64,000 bases of DNA, from positions 744,001 to 808,000 of the forward strand of contig JAVHKY010000044.1 of the NCBI GenBank assembly GCA_035079385.1. The letters are read 5' to 3'. The notes under the pieces were generated by a model. It was not told the DNA's origin. It saw nothing but the letters and a program-made list of their open reading frames with translations, and did not search any database. Position numbers and translations under genes: made by a program. Below are positions 35,855 through 63,554 of the stretch, piece after piece (position 1 is the stretch's first letter; the number at the start of each line of letters is the position of its first letter). Source of the stretch: Aspidiotus rigidus. Taxonomy: Eukaryota; Arthropoda; Insecta; Hemiptera; Diaspididae.

Positions 35855-37085
35855 AAGAAGAAAATCATTTTTCATCAAGTGGTTACAAAAGCTGACAAAG
35901 GTAACATTATCGTTATTTTGAACAAAGAGGAGTACAATCAGAAAGTCCACGATCTTCTAATAAGTAGTAGTTGTACTGATCGCGGTGTCGACTCTCAATT
36001 TAATTTTTCTCAGTATGTTTGTAATGCCAGATCGGCTATAAATATAATATGTACTCTCTTCACCAATCCTAAATCTATTCTGGTCCCTAATCTTGTCCCT
36101 CCCCGTCGGTATGGCCTTCCCAAACTTCATAAAGATAATATTCCTACCAGGCTGGTGGTGTCTTCCATCTTTTCCCGTACTTTCAAATTGTTCAAGTTCC
36201 TTGATCAGTGGTATAAGTCGTTGGTGAATTTTCAGTCTAAATTTCCCGTCAGTAACTCTCTGGAACTGGCGGAGAAAATCAATTGTTGTTCCCCTCTGTT
36301 GATTCTAATCTTGTTTCTTTTGCTAGCATGTTTCCGAGCATTCCTCTCCCCCCTACCTTGGAGTACTTCACACCCTTATTGGTCAACGCGCAGGTGCCTA
36401 CTTCCTTCATCAATGAAATTATGGCACTTCTTGACCTATACCTTTCCCCCAACTTTTGGCAGTCTCAAAACCTCATTCATGAATTTCCTAAGAACCTGGA
36501 TGTCTCGATACGTTCTCCCCTTGGCTCCTTAGTCTCGGAAGTCTTCTTCAAAAAGTTTGAGAATGAGGTTTTCCAGTCTGGATTCCACCTCCTTCCTTAC
36601 GTGGTTTATTGGCACCGTTATGTTGACAATGTCCTTTGTCTTTAGAGAGGTTCTATTTTGGAGCTCCAAGCTTTTCTCACTTTCCTCAACGATAGGTACC
36701 CCATCATCAAGTTCACCTTGGAGGATGAGCGTTTCTTGAGGAGGTGTCTGTCATCAAGCATCTCACCCTTTCTAATTGGTTTGATATTGATACGATGATT
36801 TGGAAAAAACTCAATGCTAAAGCTTTAGGTCTTACCACTTTTCTACCCCGGTGCATGTTTGGTTCAAGGAGGAAAGACAAATGAGTTCGCGTTGCCCTTT
36901 TAAGGACGTTGTCCTCTGAGCTTACCCACCTCCTTAAGCCTTTTGATCTTCGTCCTGCTTTTTATAATCCTAATACTCTTTGTAGTTTTTTCTGCAAAAC
37001 TAAAGATTCCAGAAGTACTGTCTATAAGCTTTAATGTTTCTGGTTGTTCGGCTGTCTACATGGGAGAGACTAGCTGACTCACTAC
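35855..37085 (+). pseudogene. Penelope-like retroelement fragment (RT into GIY-YIG), broken
   Basis: The frame opens with KADKGNIIVILNKEEYNQKV and continues RRYGLPKLHK, VVSSIFSRTFKLFKFL, both typical of Penelope-like reverse transcriptases. After a frameshift near 36290 come MFPSIPLPPTLEYF, PLGSLVSEVFFKKFE and RYVDNVL. The catalytic YVDD is YVDN at 36619-36630. More frame changes lead to LRPAFYNPNTLCSFFCKTKD and a degenerate start of the GIY-YIG nuclease (VYMGETS), where it ends. It is inactive: frameshifts, stops and a lost active-site Asp. Confidence 0.85.
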
Positions 37086-37495
37086 CCTTTTCATTTGAAT
37101 TTTAAAAAATTGCTCGAGTTGTGCACCATACTTTTGAATAAGAATGCTTCTTATTTTGACCAGACAAGGGGAAGAAGGACCTGGTGAATCAATCCTACCT
37201 ACATCGAAACTATTTCTTGGTATATCATAGAATCCATTTGTCTTTATCGTACCGATAATAAGCCTTCTTTTCAATTAACAAGTTCAAAATTATGTAATTT
37301 AATTCTTCAATAAGATGATTAGATGCAGAAACGATGATGAAAAAAGAAAAGTGAGTTCAAAAGGAGGAAGTTATTTTTTGCTCATGAAAATAGGTATCTA
37401 AATCAAGTCAAAACCTGTCAACAGACAAGGTTAGTCACTAAATTCTATTGCTCCTGAGCACAGTATGTAGATAAAGAGACTGTGTTCCTGCCGTG

Positions 37496-37533
37496 TTTAG
37501 TGCATTTGTGACTGTTCAATCATTCGGTTGTGG
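37496..37533 (+). promoter_or_regulatory. Gene C core promoter (Inr plus DPE)
   Basis: Predicted +1 A at 37499 in TTTAGTGCA; DPE GGTTGT at 37526-37531, exactly +28 to +33. The 140-nt leader to the ATG at 37639 contains an in-frame upstream ATG at 37618 that would add seven residues. Confidence 0.65.
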
Positions 37534-37638
37534 TAGTCTTCCCTTTAATCTCGGCATGCTCGATCGTGCAAAAAATAACTTGTCGCTAAGAATCGAACGT
37601 TTAGGAATTTTCTTCAAATGAATTGTAAATTGTTCACG

Positions 37639-53117
<15,479 letters not shown>

Positions 53118-53462
53118 TGATGTCGTATTTGTAAAGTTGATTAATTTGCTACGATGAATTGATTTATGACGATAGGCTGGTCTTTTTATAATTCTCGTGA
53201 ATTTAGTTTAAGTTCCTTCTATCACTATATTACTTTTTTAAATTCAAATTACGTTGGTAATTTGTCTAAATGTCTGTGTATTTTATGTCTATTTACTATT
53301 ATTCATTCAAATCAGCCTATGGTTTTTATCCTATGCATGAATTCTGTCACTTACAGTTATTTAATGAAAATGGTTTTATCATATATTTGTAGGTGATATT
53401 TGTCTTTATGATCAAATTTTCTATAAAATTAAAGCTAAAAAAAAAATGTTCTGGCGGAGCCA

Positions 53463-53472
53463 AATAAATAAA
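53463..53472 (+). terminator. Gene C polyadenylation signal
   Basis: Overlapping AATAAA hexamers (AATAAATAAA) about 350 bases after the stop codon. The nearest good signal downstream of gene C. Confidence 0.55.
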
Positions 53473-53635
53473 GATCATGTTTCATATCTTTCTCTTTCTC
53501 AATATACAGAAAATATTTTGCTGTTGAGTGTCAATATGGCCATGTAAATGGAATACACAGAATGAATACTGACACGCTTAATAATCTGCATCATCTGTAC
53601 TATACCTCAGTACATACCAGGGTGGTTGCACTTAT

Positions 53636-53960
53636 AAGTCCAGTTTAGAATGTTTAAAGCTGATAGCTTTTAGGGGGCATGGTCTAGTAAAATTTTACTT
53701 TAGAATATTTTAAGCTAATAGCGTTAAGGAATTCAAGCTAATAGCTTCTGGGTAGCTCACTCGCTACGCTCGTTCGCCCCCTCCTTGGTCTAGTATAAGT
53801 CCAGTTTAGAATATTTGAAGGTAATAGCTTTTTGGGGGCATAGTCTAGTGTTAGTCTAATTTAGAATATTTCAAGGTTAGTTTTTGCCTTAATAGCTTTT
53901 GGGTAGCTCACTCGTTCCGCTCGTTCACCCCCTCCCCCCTCATCGATCTACCTCCCTGGT
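53636..53960. repeat. Diverged tandem duplication of about 170 bp
   Basis: Two or more copies of a block with AAGTCCAGTTTAGAAT, TAATAGCTTTT, GGGGGCAT, GTCTAGT and GGGTAGCTCACTCG, then CTCGTTC and CCCCCTCC. A related piece (TTCACTCGCTTCGCTCATTC and CCCCCTCCC) occurs near 21130 in gene B intron 2. Confidence 0.7.
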
Positions 53961-54652
53961 CTATCAACAAAAAAAGGGGTCTTTCATATATACATTTTAA
54001 AGTAATCTAATAATTTAATATCACCCTCTCCCATTAATTTGTAAAGATTTTAACTTTCTCCGATTTTCTGTGCTTGTTTGATATTGTAATCTCTGTGCAA
54101 AGTTGGACAGGGAAAATACTCGCAGATGTTTGCAAATTACTTGTGATATTGAAAACCTTTACCTTCTTCCTCTTACTTCAAGTTTCGGAGAAGTACGAGT
54201 CCTACCTTGCTCGGCGTTCGTTACTTCCTGCAAGAGGTACCTAATATAGTTACAAGCAGAAAGCTGATGTAAAGACTGATGCAATTTTTAGAATTCTCGA
54301 TATTGAGACTCAAAATAAGTACCTACGTCGCAATTTTCCATCTCCAAAAAAAAAGCTCAAAGTTTGCATGACACTCTTGAAAGAAAATAAGTTGACTTTA
54401 GAAAGAATCGTTAGTACCGAGGTACATCGTGGAATTCTGCTTATGATGAGCCAACTGTTCAATGAAGGAGTTCAAAATTATGGCTATCAAATTCATGAAC
54501 GGAAAAGGAGTGCTAAAGGAAAGGTAGTTGTGCCTATGAAAATAGGTATCTGAATCAAATCAAAACCTGTCAACGGAGCATAGTGAGTGATTGGATTTTA
54601 TTGTTAAACATAGGCTAGTTTGTGTTGATAGTAAGACCGTGTGCCTGCAGTG

Positions 54653-54690
54653 TTTAGTGCATTCGTGACTGTTCAATTATTCGGTTGTGA
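54653..54690 (+). promoter_or_regulatory. Gene D core promoter (Inr plus DPE)
   Basis: Predicted +1 A at 54656 in TTTAGTGCA; DPE GGTTGT at 54683-54688, again +28 to +33. Leader of 151 nt to the ATG at 54807. The short in-frame upstream ATG of gene C is not open here (ATG AAG TGA), supporting the MPSDV start. Confidence 0.65.
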
Positions 54691-54806
54691 TAGTTAACCT
54701 TTTAATCTCGCCAGGCTCGTGCAGGAGCAAACTTGTCGCGAATAATTAAACATTTAGAAATGTAATGATTTAGAGTTTTTTTCGAATGAAGTGAAAATTG
54801 CTTACG

Positions 54807-57800
54807 ATGCCATCCGATGTCGAAGAGAAGGCGTGTAAATATCCAATTGAGAGAAAGTTACATGTTGATAATTTAATGCGCAAAATTAGGGAGTTTTATC
54901 AATCAAGGATAGAATCGAGTGATCTACGTAATCCTATCAGTTACACGGCTCCCAAATCGATTGAAGATGCTAAACGTTTTAGACAAAAAGCAATGGCCTT
55001 GGTTAAAGAAGGAAAACTCTATGACGCCCATCATTCATTGAATCGGAGTTTGGCTTCAGCTCCTCTCAATAGTGCAGAGCTCAGTTTGGGGTACGCTGCA
55101 CGTTCGTCCAACTCATTTTCTCAAGGTTTCTACGGTTGCTGCCTACTGGATATAGAACAAGCTATGACAGGTAAACTATCGGAAGATTTGAAGAAACAGC
55201 TTCGTAAGCGCAGAAAAAATGCTAGAGAAAAACTCAACAAGGAACCAAAATCGCCTTCCGACCGTGTGTCTTTTCTATTGGAGAGTAAAATTAACGATCG
55301 ACTGCTAAAATATTCCTCCGAACCTCCAATTTTGGATCATATTAAATTGGAAAATGATCGACTACCAAACACAAGGTCTCTGGTTAAATTTCGATACGAG
55401 AAAGATGCATCAAGTTATCTAGTTGCGGAGAATGATATTCCAGCAGGTAAGTCCTCATGCAAATTAGTCTTGCGTATCTATTTGATTTTGGAATAATCTC
55501 TGGTTCCCATTCAACTGTTGATACGATAGAAAAATTTTAGGGTCAAAAAGCCGTAAGATTAGAAGAATAAACCTTGGATATACCTATCATCCCCCTGTAA
55601 GAAAAAAAAAAAAAAGATTGAGTTTATGAATGAGATAATCATTAGAAAAGCGATTGATTGCCTTTCTAGTGATGACTTGAGAGACACCGGAGAAACAGAG
55701 AATGATGAACGAGATTCATAAATTTAAAATTAATTTATTTCATTCCTGTATATTTGTATTGAAACATGCTTCAGCACGTTTGTAATTCTTTTTCGTTACT
55801 TAATTTCAATTTTTGATACAATTCATTCTGATAAATTTTAAAACCCCTGTGTTAATCTCGTTCCAGGCGCTATCATATCGGCGGAAAGGAGCTACTCCCG
55901 GACGTTGAATAGGGAGGTCAAAATTCGTTTCATGCATTGTGCTTTTTGCTTTTTATGGAGTCCATTTTTGATTCCTTGTACTTCGTGTTCGGAGGTACGA
56001 GTTAAATTAGGCAAATATCATCTAATCGTGAGGGTGCATACTAAACAGTTGCACTATTCTAGACTCGATATTGCTGTTGATTTCCAATCACTGACCTTCT
56101 ATCATGAAAATATAATATTCTGACGAAAAAGTGGATGAGAAAATTACATTAGTTTATTATGGTGATAACGTAAATTCTGTTTCAATTTCAGAATTTTTCA
56201 GGTCACGACATACATTTTCCCCTGAAAATACCCACCCTTTTTGATACTTGTAAAAATCATTTTCTGCGTGATTTTTTGGCTATGTAGGACACAGTTTATT
56301 CTGGAAGGAGGTGGGGAGTTTCAGTGCATTATTTATTGTACCTACTAACTAGTATGAAATTAAGGCCGCCCCCTCCCCTCGAAAACAGCGTAGGAGCAGA
56401 ACCACAGAAGAACAGTTGGTAAAGGAGAAAAAACGAGGAGGTTAGGCTGGTTTTCTTCCCCTGAAAATTTGTATTTGCCTATCAGAAATTTCGCTCCTGA
56501 AATTTGTTTAAAAATCAAAAATCTCAAGTACTTACCTACCTACAAAACGATTTAATTATTTGTTCTCATTCCTCAGGTGATGTATTGTAACGTAAGATGT
56601 CGACAGAACGCTTACGACGCGTATCATCGCACTGAATGCAAAATGATCAACTTTTGTTTTCAAGTTGAGACGGATGAGACAATCCAACAAGCTTTGCAAC
56701 TACTTTTTGTTGGCACAAAACAAGGAAAACGCTTATCGAAGTTGATGAAGACAATGCCTCTTTACGTTATGATGATAGAAGAATTTAGACCTCCGCCAGA
56801 GCTGCGTTTTACGTCTGATTATTTAACATTCTTAAACACCATAAGGAATAGAAGATTATGGGACGAAGAGACCAGATTCCAAAGAACAATGACCGTACCT
56901 TTGGCAGTGAATACAGTTATTGCACTACGAAATGTATCATTTTTTGACGAGAAAGATACCTCACCGGTGAGTTTTCCTGACTCTTTTAAGTCATTTTCGG
57001 CCTAAATATGAAGGTCATTTTTACAATTCTCATTATTTTATGTTTGTGAATTTGTATACTTACGAAACTACTAAAAATAAGAAATCCTATAGGTTTTCTT
57101 ACCCAAGTGGGTCCGATCATCAAGGTCGTCGAGCTTTTTATATCTGCAAGTAAGGAGTTTAAAATTATTGGAGGGTGGTTGGATTGATGAAATAGAACGG
57201 TTGAAGAACTGTGAAAGAAGAAATTGGAGAAAGTAACTTATGAAGACACAGGAATAGTTTGGGTGGAAAGAGGAGGGGATTTGACGTTTAATAATACAAA
57301 AAAAAGTCTCGAGATGATCATTTTTCGACTGTTGTTGCTCGTCGTGATAATAAGATTCAAACAATGCTAAACGCAATGTTCCTATTTCTTTCATCTAGCA
57401 TGATTCTCTTCTTATTCTCCAACTTCCTTGACCTGCATATGGTTCCTTTTTGTACTGTTACAATTGGCCAAATTGCTTCCGTATTCCCTCTATCCGGTTC
57501 TCCAGTCTCTGTTGCCACATTGGTTTCTGTCAACTTCTCTGTTTATTCTCCTGGCAGACTTCCACTTCTCCTTCATTGACTCTTACCACGGTAACCGCTC
57601 CTTAAAACACAAGTCCTGCCAATTCAATTAGATCTGTACATACTTCCACCTTCCCCGGCACAATTGTTTCATTGATGATTTTCAGAGTCCTGTATATTCT
57701 TCTATTGAGGAGCAGCCTTGGGATTGGCGGCCTTTTGTTAGGTCCCATTCCATTGAACTCATTTCTTGCCTGTTCAAATTCTTCGCTCTCTTCCTGAATG

Positions 57801-58704
57801 AATTCGGCATTCTTGTTCATCCATAATCTGGCTCTTTTCTGGTCTGCGATTCTTTGTTCGGTTGCGCTGATTTCTGGGTATTGTTCTCGAAACTTCTTGT
57901 AAAGCTCTCTCCGGTATGGTATGTCAGGGTTCGGTAATGTAATCTTACAGTAGCATCGTATTATTGACACGTTCATATCATGGGTCCATTGTATGCGTTG
58001 GCAGGGCTTACCAGCTTCGGAGATCCCCAAATCTATTGCAGAGGAAACACTTTCAGCGGTCGTTATGCTATTGTTTCTTGCCGATTGAGTAGCCGAGCCC
58101 CTGCGGCTTGCTTCACGGCTGGCTCTTGGCTGTGTCAACATCCTAGACCCGGCCGGTTGACACACGTAATCAGCCTCGTCCGAGGCCTGACTTTGTGTAC
58201 GTACCATGATTGCCTTGGATTTTGTTTTATTCGACAGAACCAACTATAGCGCCTAGTTGGATCTCTTCTGTGTATCAGTTTGCAGTTCTGCTTGGGAGAA
58301 ATGCTGTTTTTCAAGTCCATTTTCTTGCAGATTGTACTTTTTGAGTAAGCTGCTTGGTCTCCATATCTAGATGGCTTTCATTACGGCCATTGCCTTGTTT
58401 GTATCAAGTTTTTCTTCTTTGACCCTCCATTTCCGTCACGACACCTCAGTTCTTGTACGTCATAGGTACGCGCTAACACGAGGGATGGATGGAACTTTTG
58501 GTACTTCGGGCAGCTATCTATGGCTGGGTTTATTGATCGGAGTTTTTCTTTTCCTTCGTCCATCTACATCTGTTGCCACCCAACTATGTTGCTTGGCTTA
58601 ACAGGGCCACCATGTAAAGGCTGCAGTTTGGGCTTGAGCCTCAGCAAATAGTTGTGGATTCCCACTGGACGGATCTCCTACTACTGGTTTCGTTTGGCCC
58701 TTTG

Positions 58705-58736
<32 letters not shown>

Positions 58737-61700
58737 CTGTCTGCGCACACCCTGCTCCACGGGTGGTATTCTTGATTTACAGCGGGTATCAAAACCAGGG
58801 CTGTAAATCACATGTACGTATCCACCGATAGTACCTTGCGTACAGTTCTTGCAGTTATCATCACCATATTTATCCTTATTATTATTATTAATAGTTCTTT
58901 AAATTGTATTTTGTGCTGTCTCGTAATTGGCCAATCGGGCTATGTTGGGTAGCACTTAATATTCAATAAATAAATAAATAAACAAATCCTTCTTATTTCC
59001 AAACAGAATGACTTGACTAAAAAGGAAATGTTTGTTGCCTTATTATTGGTCGATCATCTTGTATTGTTGAAGAGTCTTGATTCTGATATTTTATCGCAAG
59101 TGGACTCAAAGGATGAATGGAATAATTTGGCGATGGGTAAAGCATTTTTTCCCATCCAAAATTTAATTGGCCGTTCTTGTTATCCTAACTGTCAAAGTTT
59201 TGTGGATCATAATTATCGTTTCTTATTTACCACACGATGTATTAAGGCTGGTGAAATGGTAAGTATACTGAGAATTTTCAACTTCTCTTTTGTTTGTACA
59301 AGAAATAGTTCGTTAATTGTGTCAAAGTGGGGAGTTCTCTTTGTTCGCTGATAGTGGGGTTTGTTTCATTAACCATGTTAATTGAGGCGAATGATGAACT
59401 TATTTTATGGGGATTGTTCAATTTCATTTTCGATAATCGCGTAGGATCGATTATTACGAATAAGTTTGAATATTTCCAAGCTTCCAGATATAGTTCGAAG
59501 GTCAAGACTCTCCTACATCTAAAACTAAGTCTAGTAAATTGGAATGCTCCTGTACATTTTTTTTTTTTGACGGCAAGCAAAAAGCAATACATCAAATTTG
59601 AGCTTGACTAATATCGACCCAAACTGGAAGAAAAAATTTAGAGGAAACATTAATTTCCATTGTTATTCATCGAAGGTGTTCTTTTAGATATCTTTTGCAG
59701 AGCGGAGTTCATATCTTGTGGGAAGCTGGACAGAAATCACCGACGACTTTATGGCAAATCGATTTAGTTGCAAGTGCGAAGCGTGTCTTCGAAAATGGCC
59801 TTCGATTTTTGATTTGAAAGCTTCTAAACCTGTATTTCATGACAAAAAGTGAGAATTTTATCATTATTTCACACTTAGGACTGTAATAATGAGATAGCAG
59901 TATGAATAAATTAAGTTTTTGACTGCTTATGGAAGACAGGCGATAACGTGAAAAAAGATTTGAATGATGCAGGAGAAACGTGAATTTGTGTAAGTAGGTA
60001 GTATTGTAAGGTGAAAGTATAGATCAACATAGTCTAGGAATATTGAAAAAAAAAAAAAAATTGCAGCTTATTGTTCGTTATAGGTAGCTGCTCGGGATTG
60101 CCTTTATTAACTGTGTTAATGTAGGCAGACAGAGAACCTGTTTTATGGGGGTTTCTCTGTTTGTACATTTTCTAAATAAAGATTAAACTTTGTTCCTTAC
60201 CACCTCGGGAGTTTCAGCTCGAAAGTCCATATTTTTCTAATTCCCCGTATCCCCCCTGTATCAGATACAGCTCAATATCTGTGTTCCTTCCTCCCCATTC
60301 ATAGCTTGATATTCAGAATTTTTTCGAAGTCCCTCTCCTATCATATTATATAGATAGCTTGAAAGTGGAAATTTTCCCAAGTCCACGTTTTGCTGGACAG
60401 CGTCTGGCGCCCGTCATTTTTTGTCATTTCATCCCCCTATAAAACAGGTTCTCTATCGAAACTTAGTACGATCATAGGTGACTGCTTCTGTATTAAGAGA
60501 TAGTGAAAAACTCCTTTCCCTCTCTTTCTTGTGTTATCATTTTCTTGTTTAGTCATTAACGAAAACTGCTCGTTACCTTTCATTCCCACGGTCTAGATTA
60601 CAATAATTTTAATTTGCTCGAATTTTGTAGGCATAAAGATACCTTGACCTTTCTATTGGAAAGAACCCTCAATTGTATAGAAAAAAAGCAACATTTTGCG
60701 GTGTCTCCAAGAGAAGCTGAGAAAGCGCACTCCGATGTCTCGAAAGAACGAGCTTTCATATGTCTGGAGACTACTGCAGAGCTAATCACACATCTGTGCT
60801 ATTGCCAATTCCTACAAAATCCATCTTATGAATTGATAATTCTCGAAACTATTCTTCTCAAATTTATGAAGTCATTCTACAGTGATTTCTATTGGCACGA
60901 TTTGGATTTCAAAGAGACATTTTACGAAGCTATGCAACTTGTTTTGTCTCGTATCGAGTCTGCTGAAGTCAATCAGTGAGTTCAATTTCCCAACGTATTT
61001 TAGTTTTTAATTAATTACATCTACTAAAGAAATAGAAGTCGATATCGTAAACGCGCTCTTTTAGTAGATCTGTGGATCTATTTATGTTGTTCACATTCGA
61101 AATTTTCGAAAATTTTACAGATTTGTTTGAGACCTCATCACAACGTTGTGATCGAGAGCGAAAGAGTGAAGAAAAATCCCTTTACGGGGTAGGAGAATGG
61201 GAGTGAGATGGGTAGAGAGTGGAAGGCTTCAGTAGGAGGAAGAATTTAACGGAATATTGGGATTCGAGTAGTCTGAAAGATCAATTTCAAATTAATTATT
61301 TGACGATTTCGGTATTTTGTATTCTTAATAATTAGGCCTATAACACTTCCTAGTACTCTAGAAGTAATCGAAATCATCCATTTGGAAGCTTTGAGGGTGA
61401 AATGGAAAAGCGTGGAAGAGACTAATGATTGTCTTTTTGGAAGGAAACGCAAAACTTGCCCTCTAATGATCATGTTGTAAGGTTACCATGTGATTGGTTA
61501 AATTAGATGATTTGAGAGAAATTTTTCCCTATAGTCCCTTCCTTACGTCTGAACCGGATTTTTTTTCGGTTTGATTAACTGATCGCGACTCTTTATTATT
61601 CATACCGCGTATAACTTTTGGTACTTTTTAAACCATAGAAAATTTTGTTCTCTCATCAAAATTTTCATGCTTCCTATTAACTATCTTCATATTTTACTCG

Positions 61701-63554
61701 AAAATAGATCTGGAGAAGAAGATTCAACAAAATGTGAAGTCGTTGTTACGCTGTTCAATAAGGACAAAACCAAAGTAAAAAATCCTCTAACATATCAAAA
61801 GTATGAGGTGAAGTCGGATAAGGCAGAAGAAAATGATGCAACGACCACAAAGTTACGCAAGGTGTTGAATGAAGAAGCCAACTATATTGATGTCAAAAAT
61901 TGCGTAAATCGCAATGTCTTAGAGTTCGAAAGTCACACTGACAAAAAAGCAAATAACTTCTTGTCAGAAATTCAGAACACCGCAGTTTTATCAGATGGTA
62001 ACCCCAGTAACACAGGAGAGGAAAACTTGGTAACAGTATGTCCTATTAAACATTCAGTTAAGGAAAATCGACTCCTTGTAAAGACTATCGGAGAAATTAA
62101 ATACCCTCAGAAACGTCCAACCACGGAAAAGAAGTCATGTAAGGAAAATATTGGAAGTGTCCCTAATGAAAACATTGATTTAATTTCTCCTCAGGGAGAA
62201 ATTGACGAGAAGGTCTTCTCAGAGGGAGCCAATGGTACGATTGAAAAAGAACCCATTATTGGATGTGAAATCACCAGAAATACAAATGCTGATGTGGAAG
62301 CTAAATTAAATGAGGCTGCTTCTAGTTCGCGTGACGGGAAGATTGATGAACGAACACTAGAAGAAACTAAATTACTGGCCCTTATAGATGATGTGTATCA
62401 AGTGCAGTTGGAATTTAGTAAGATTTTTGATCGATGCTACTCAGACTCTAAATCAAAAGAGGTCTCCAGCCAGTTCCGAACCTTAGCAAAGAGAGGCAGA
62501 AATAAAGAGAACGCCAGTGATCTTAGTGCGAGCATTGCTTTTGCTCCAAACAATAGTGAAGAACTTGCTCTAGCCTACGCTGGACGTTCAACTATCCTTC
62601 GTAATATGGGCCAAGTAGACAGCAGTCTTGTGGATTTGAATCGAGCGATAGCAGCCCTGGGCAAGTGTAATAAATCAAAGATGAAAATGCTGCAAATACG
62701 AAAACAAAAATATTTACGGAATATAAATAAAGATCGACTGAATTCTAATTGCGACGCAAATGATTCTTACGAGGTGAAAAATTATAATCGTTTTCCTCGT
62801 AAATCTCCTGAAAATTTTCTGTCTCCCAAGCTCAAGATTTTAGAGAATAATACTATTGTGGCGATACAGCTTGTAAAACCCGGTAAGTGTCGCAAAATTT
62901 TTTATCTTTTTAAGCGTTTGATGAAGAAAATGAGAAATAAATTTACTATCGATGGTAGGTAAATCATTATTAAAACTTGAATAGAGGGACTGCGTCTTAT
63001 CTTGTGGAAATACCGTAGACATGAAAATGCCTGAAATTTGTATCTTCTCTGTTTTAACTTAACATCTAGTGAGCTATTAAGCTTTGTTCTATTAAAAAAA
63101 GAAAAAAAAAATTTCCCAACATTGAAATGGTCAATTTAATTAAATGCATACGCAGCCCGCACCCACTCCACCATGGAAGCTAGGCGGGCGGCGCTGCACA
63201 TGTGACACAAGCGAATTCAGAGAAATTTCGAGTTGTGAGCTAAAATATATAGAGCATCAGAAAGCACAGTAGCCTAGTATTCTCGTATAGATAGACCTTC
63301 CTGTCAAAAGGGCGTCCGTTCCATAAGAAATACATTGAGCGCACGCCCTTTTGATAGAAAGGTCCTCAATTTTGGGTATGTAAGTGCTTATTGTATTTTT
63401 GATGAGCGTTTGTGACAATTTTCTTTTTACAGGAGAAGAGCTGATGAGAGAAAGACTTATGGTCAAGGCAGTTGAAAAAGACAAACGTTATTCCCGTTGT
63501 TCGCATTGTTTATTGGCGTGTAATGCTTTAATTCCATGTTCCTTTTGTACTCGG
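54807..63554 (+). CDS. Gene D: double-module SMYD4-like protein, 3' end outside the window
   Basis: Eight exons are visible: 54807-55446, 55867-55994, 56577-56966, 59007-59258, 59688-59848, 60631-60975, 61708-62882, 63433-63554; 1071 codons so far. By comparison with genes B and C four more exons should lie beyond 64000. Module 1: MPSDVEEKACKYPI start, TPR-like helices, SET start SSYLVAENDIPAG, MYND CAFC, CTSC, VMYCNVRC, YHRTEC, SET core LIGRSCYPNC, post-SET FSCKCEAC. The join is AAT CA/GTGAGT at 60975 to AAATAG/A TCT GGA at 61708 (Q-S-G-E); intron retention gives CAG TGA. Exon 7 has the acidic linker, then RTLEETKLLALIDDVYQ and LALAYAGRSTIL. Exon 8 has the first MYND half, CSHC and CSFC, with a weak GTTCGT donor. 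An upstream ATG at 61667 could start module 2 alone. Confidence 0.7.
57060..58990. mobile_element. LINE remnants filling gene D intron 3
   Basis: The minus-strand part holds a degraded non-LTR ORF (listed separately) with a frameshifted continuation down to about 57100. A TTA microsatellite lies at 58705-58736. At the other end, plus-strand sequence GGGCTATGTTGGGTAGCAC then a CAATAAATAAATAAATAAA tail at 58964-58983 looks like the 3' end of a LINE. At least two insertions in opposite directions are likely. The tail ends about 22 bases before the exon 4 acceptor at 59006. Confidence 0.65.
57602..58243 (-). pseudogene. Non-LTR retrotransposon ORF fragment (possibly R4/Dong-like)
   Basis: A 213-aa frame: Ser/Arg/Gln-rich start (QASDEADYVCQPAGSRMLTQ), then RIQWTHDMNVSIIRCY, YRRELYKKFREQYPEIS and ATEQRIADQKRARLW. 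The W-T-x-x-M-N and TEQRIADQ blocks are typical of the segment ahead of the reverse transcriptase in several LINE families, which I recall as R4/Dong-like. No RT motifs remain. Clade assignment is tentative. Confidence 0.55.
60190..60420. repeat. Diverged relatives of the 45-bp repeat in gene D intron 5
   Basis: Units such as TTTCAGCTCGAAAGTCCATA, TCAGATACAGCTCAATATC and TTTTTCGAAGTCCCTCTCCT, followed by a GGACAGCG-containing stretch that echoes the GGACGGCGGACGG interruption at 17420. Same general family as 17265-17605. Confidence 0.5.
63294..63364. repeat. 71-nt hairpin in gene D intron 7
   Basis: The arm GACCTTCCTGTCAAAAGGGC then GTCCGTT pairs with 63339-63364 with few mismatches. The loop is CCATAAGAAATACATTGA. 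The loop matches that of the gene B hairpin (28476-28552), the stem does not. Confidence 0.7.

Larger units (their letters stand above)
34781..37495. other. Intergenic between genes B and C
   Basis: The first 350 bases are gene B 3' UTR, recognisably similar to that of gene C (AATGATGTC, then GACGATAG and TGAATTTAGTT). It is then interrupted by a hAT element and followed by a Penelope-like fragment (both listed). From about 37400 the shared upstream block of genes B, C and D begins. Confidence 0.6.
53118..54652. other. Intergenic between genes C and D
   Basis: Gene C 3' UTR, then a repeat block (53636-53960), then ordinary AT-rich DNA. From about 54530 it carries the conserved upstream block shared with genes B and C (ATGAAAATAGGTATCTGAAT and AAAACCTGTCAACGGAGCAT). 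A 61-codon frame at 54368-54553 is not supported as a gene. Confidence 0.55.

Noticed and set aside
37618..37638. Seven-residue N-terminal extension of gene C
   Set aside because: The upstream ATG is not conserved: gene D has a stop after it and gene B has no ATG there. It is kept only as an alternative start.
54368..54553. 61-codon ATG frame upstream of gene D
   Set aside because: It lies upstream of the conserved promoter. The matching region of gene C has no such frame, and there is no family match.
57364..57631. Plus-strand hydrophobic frames in gene D intron 3
   Set aside because: They are antisense to the degraded LINE frame on the minus strand.
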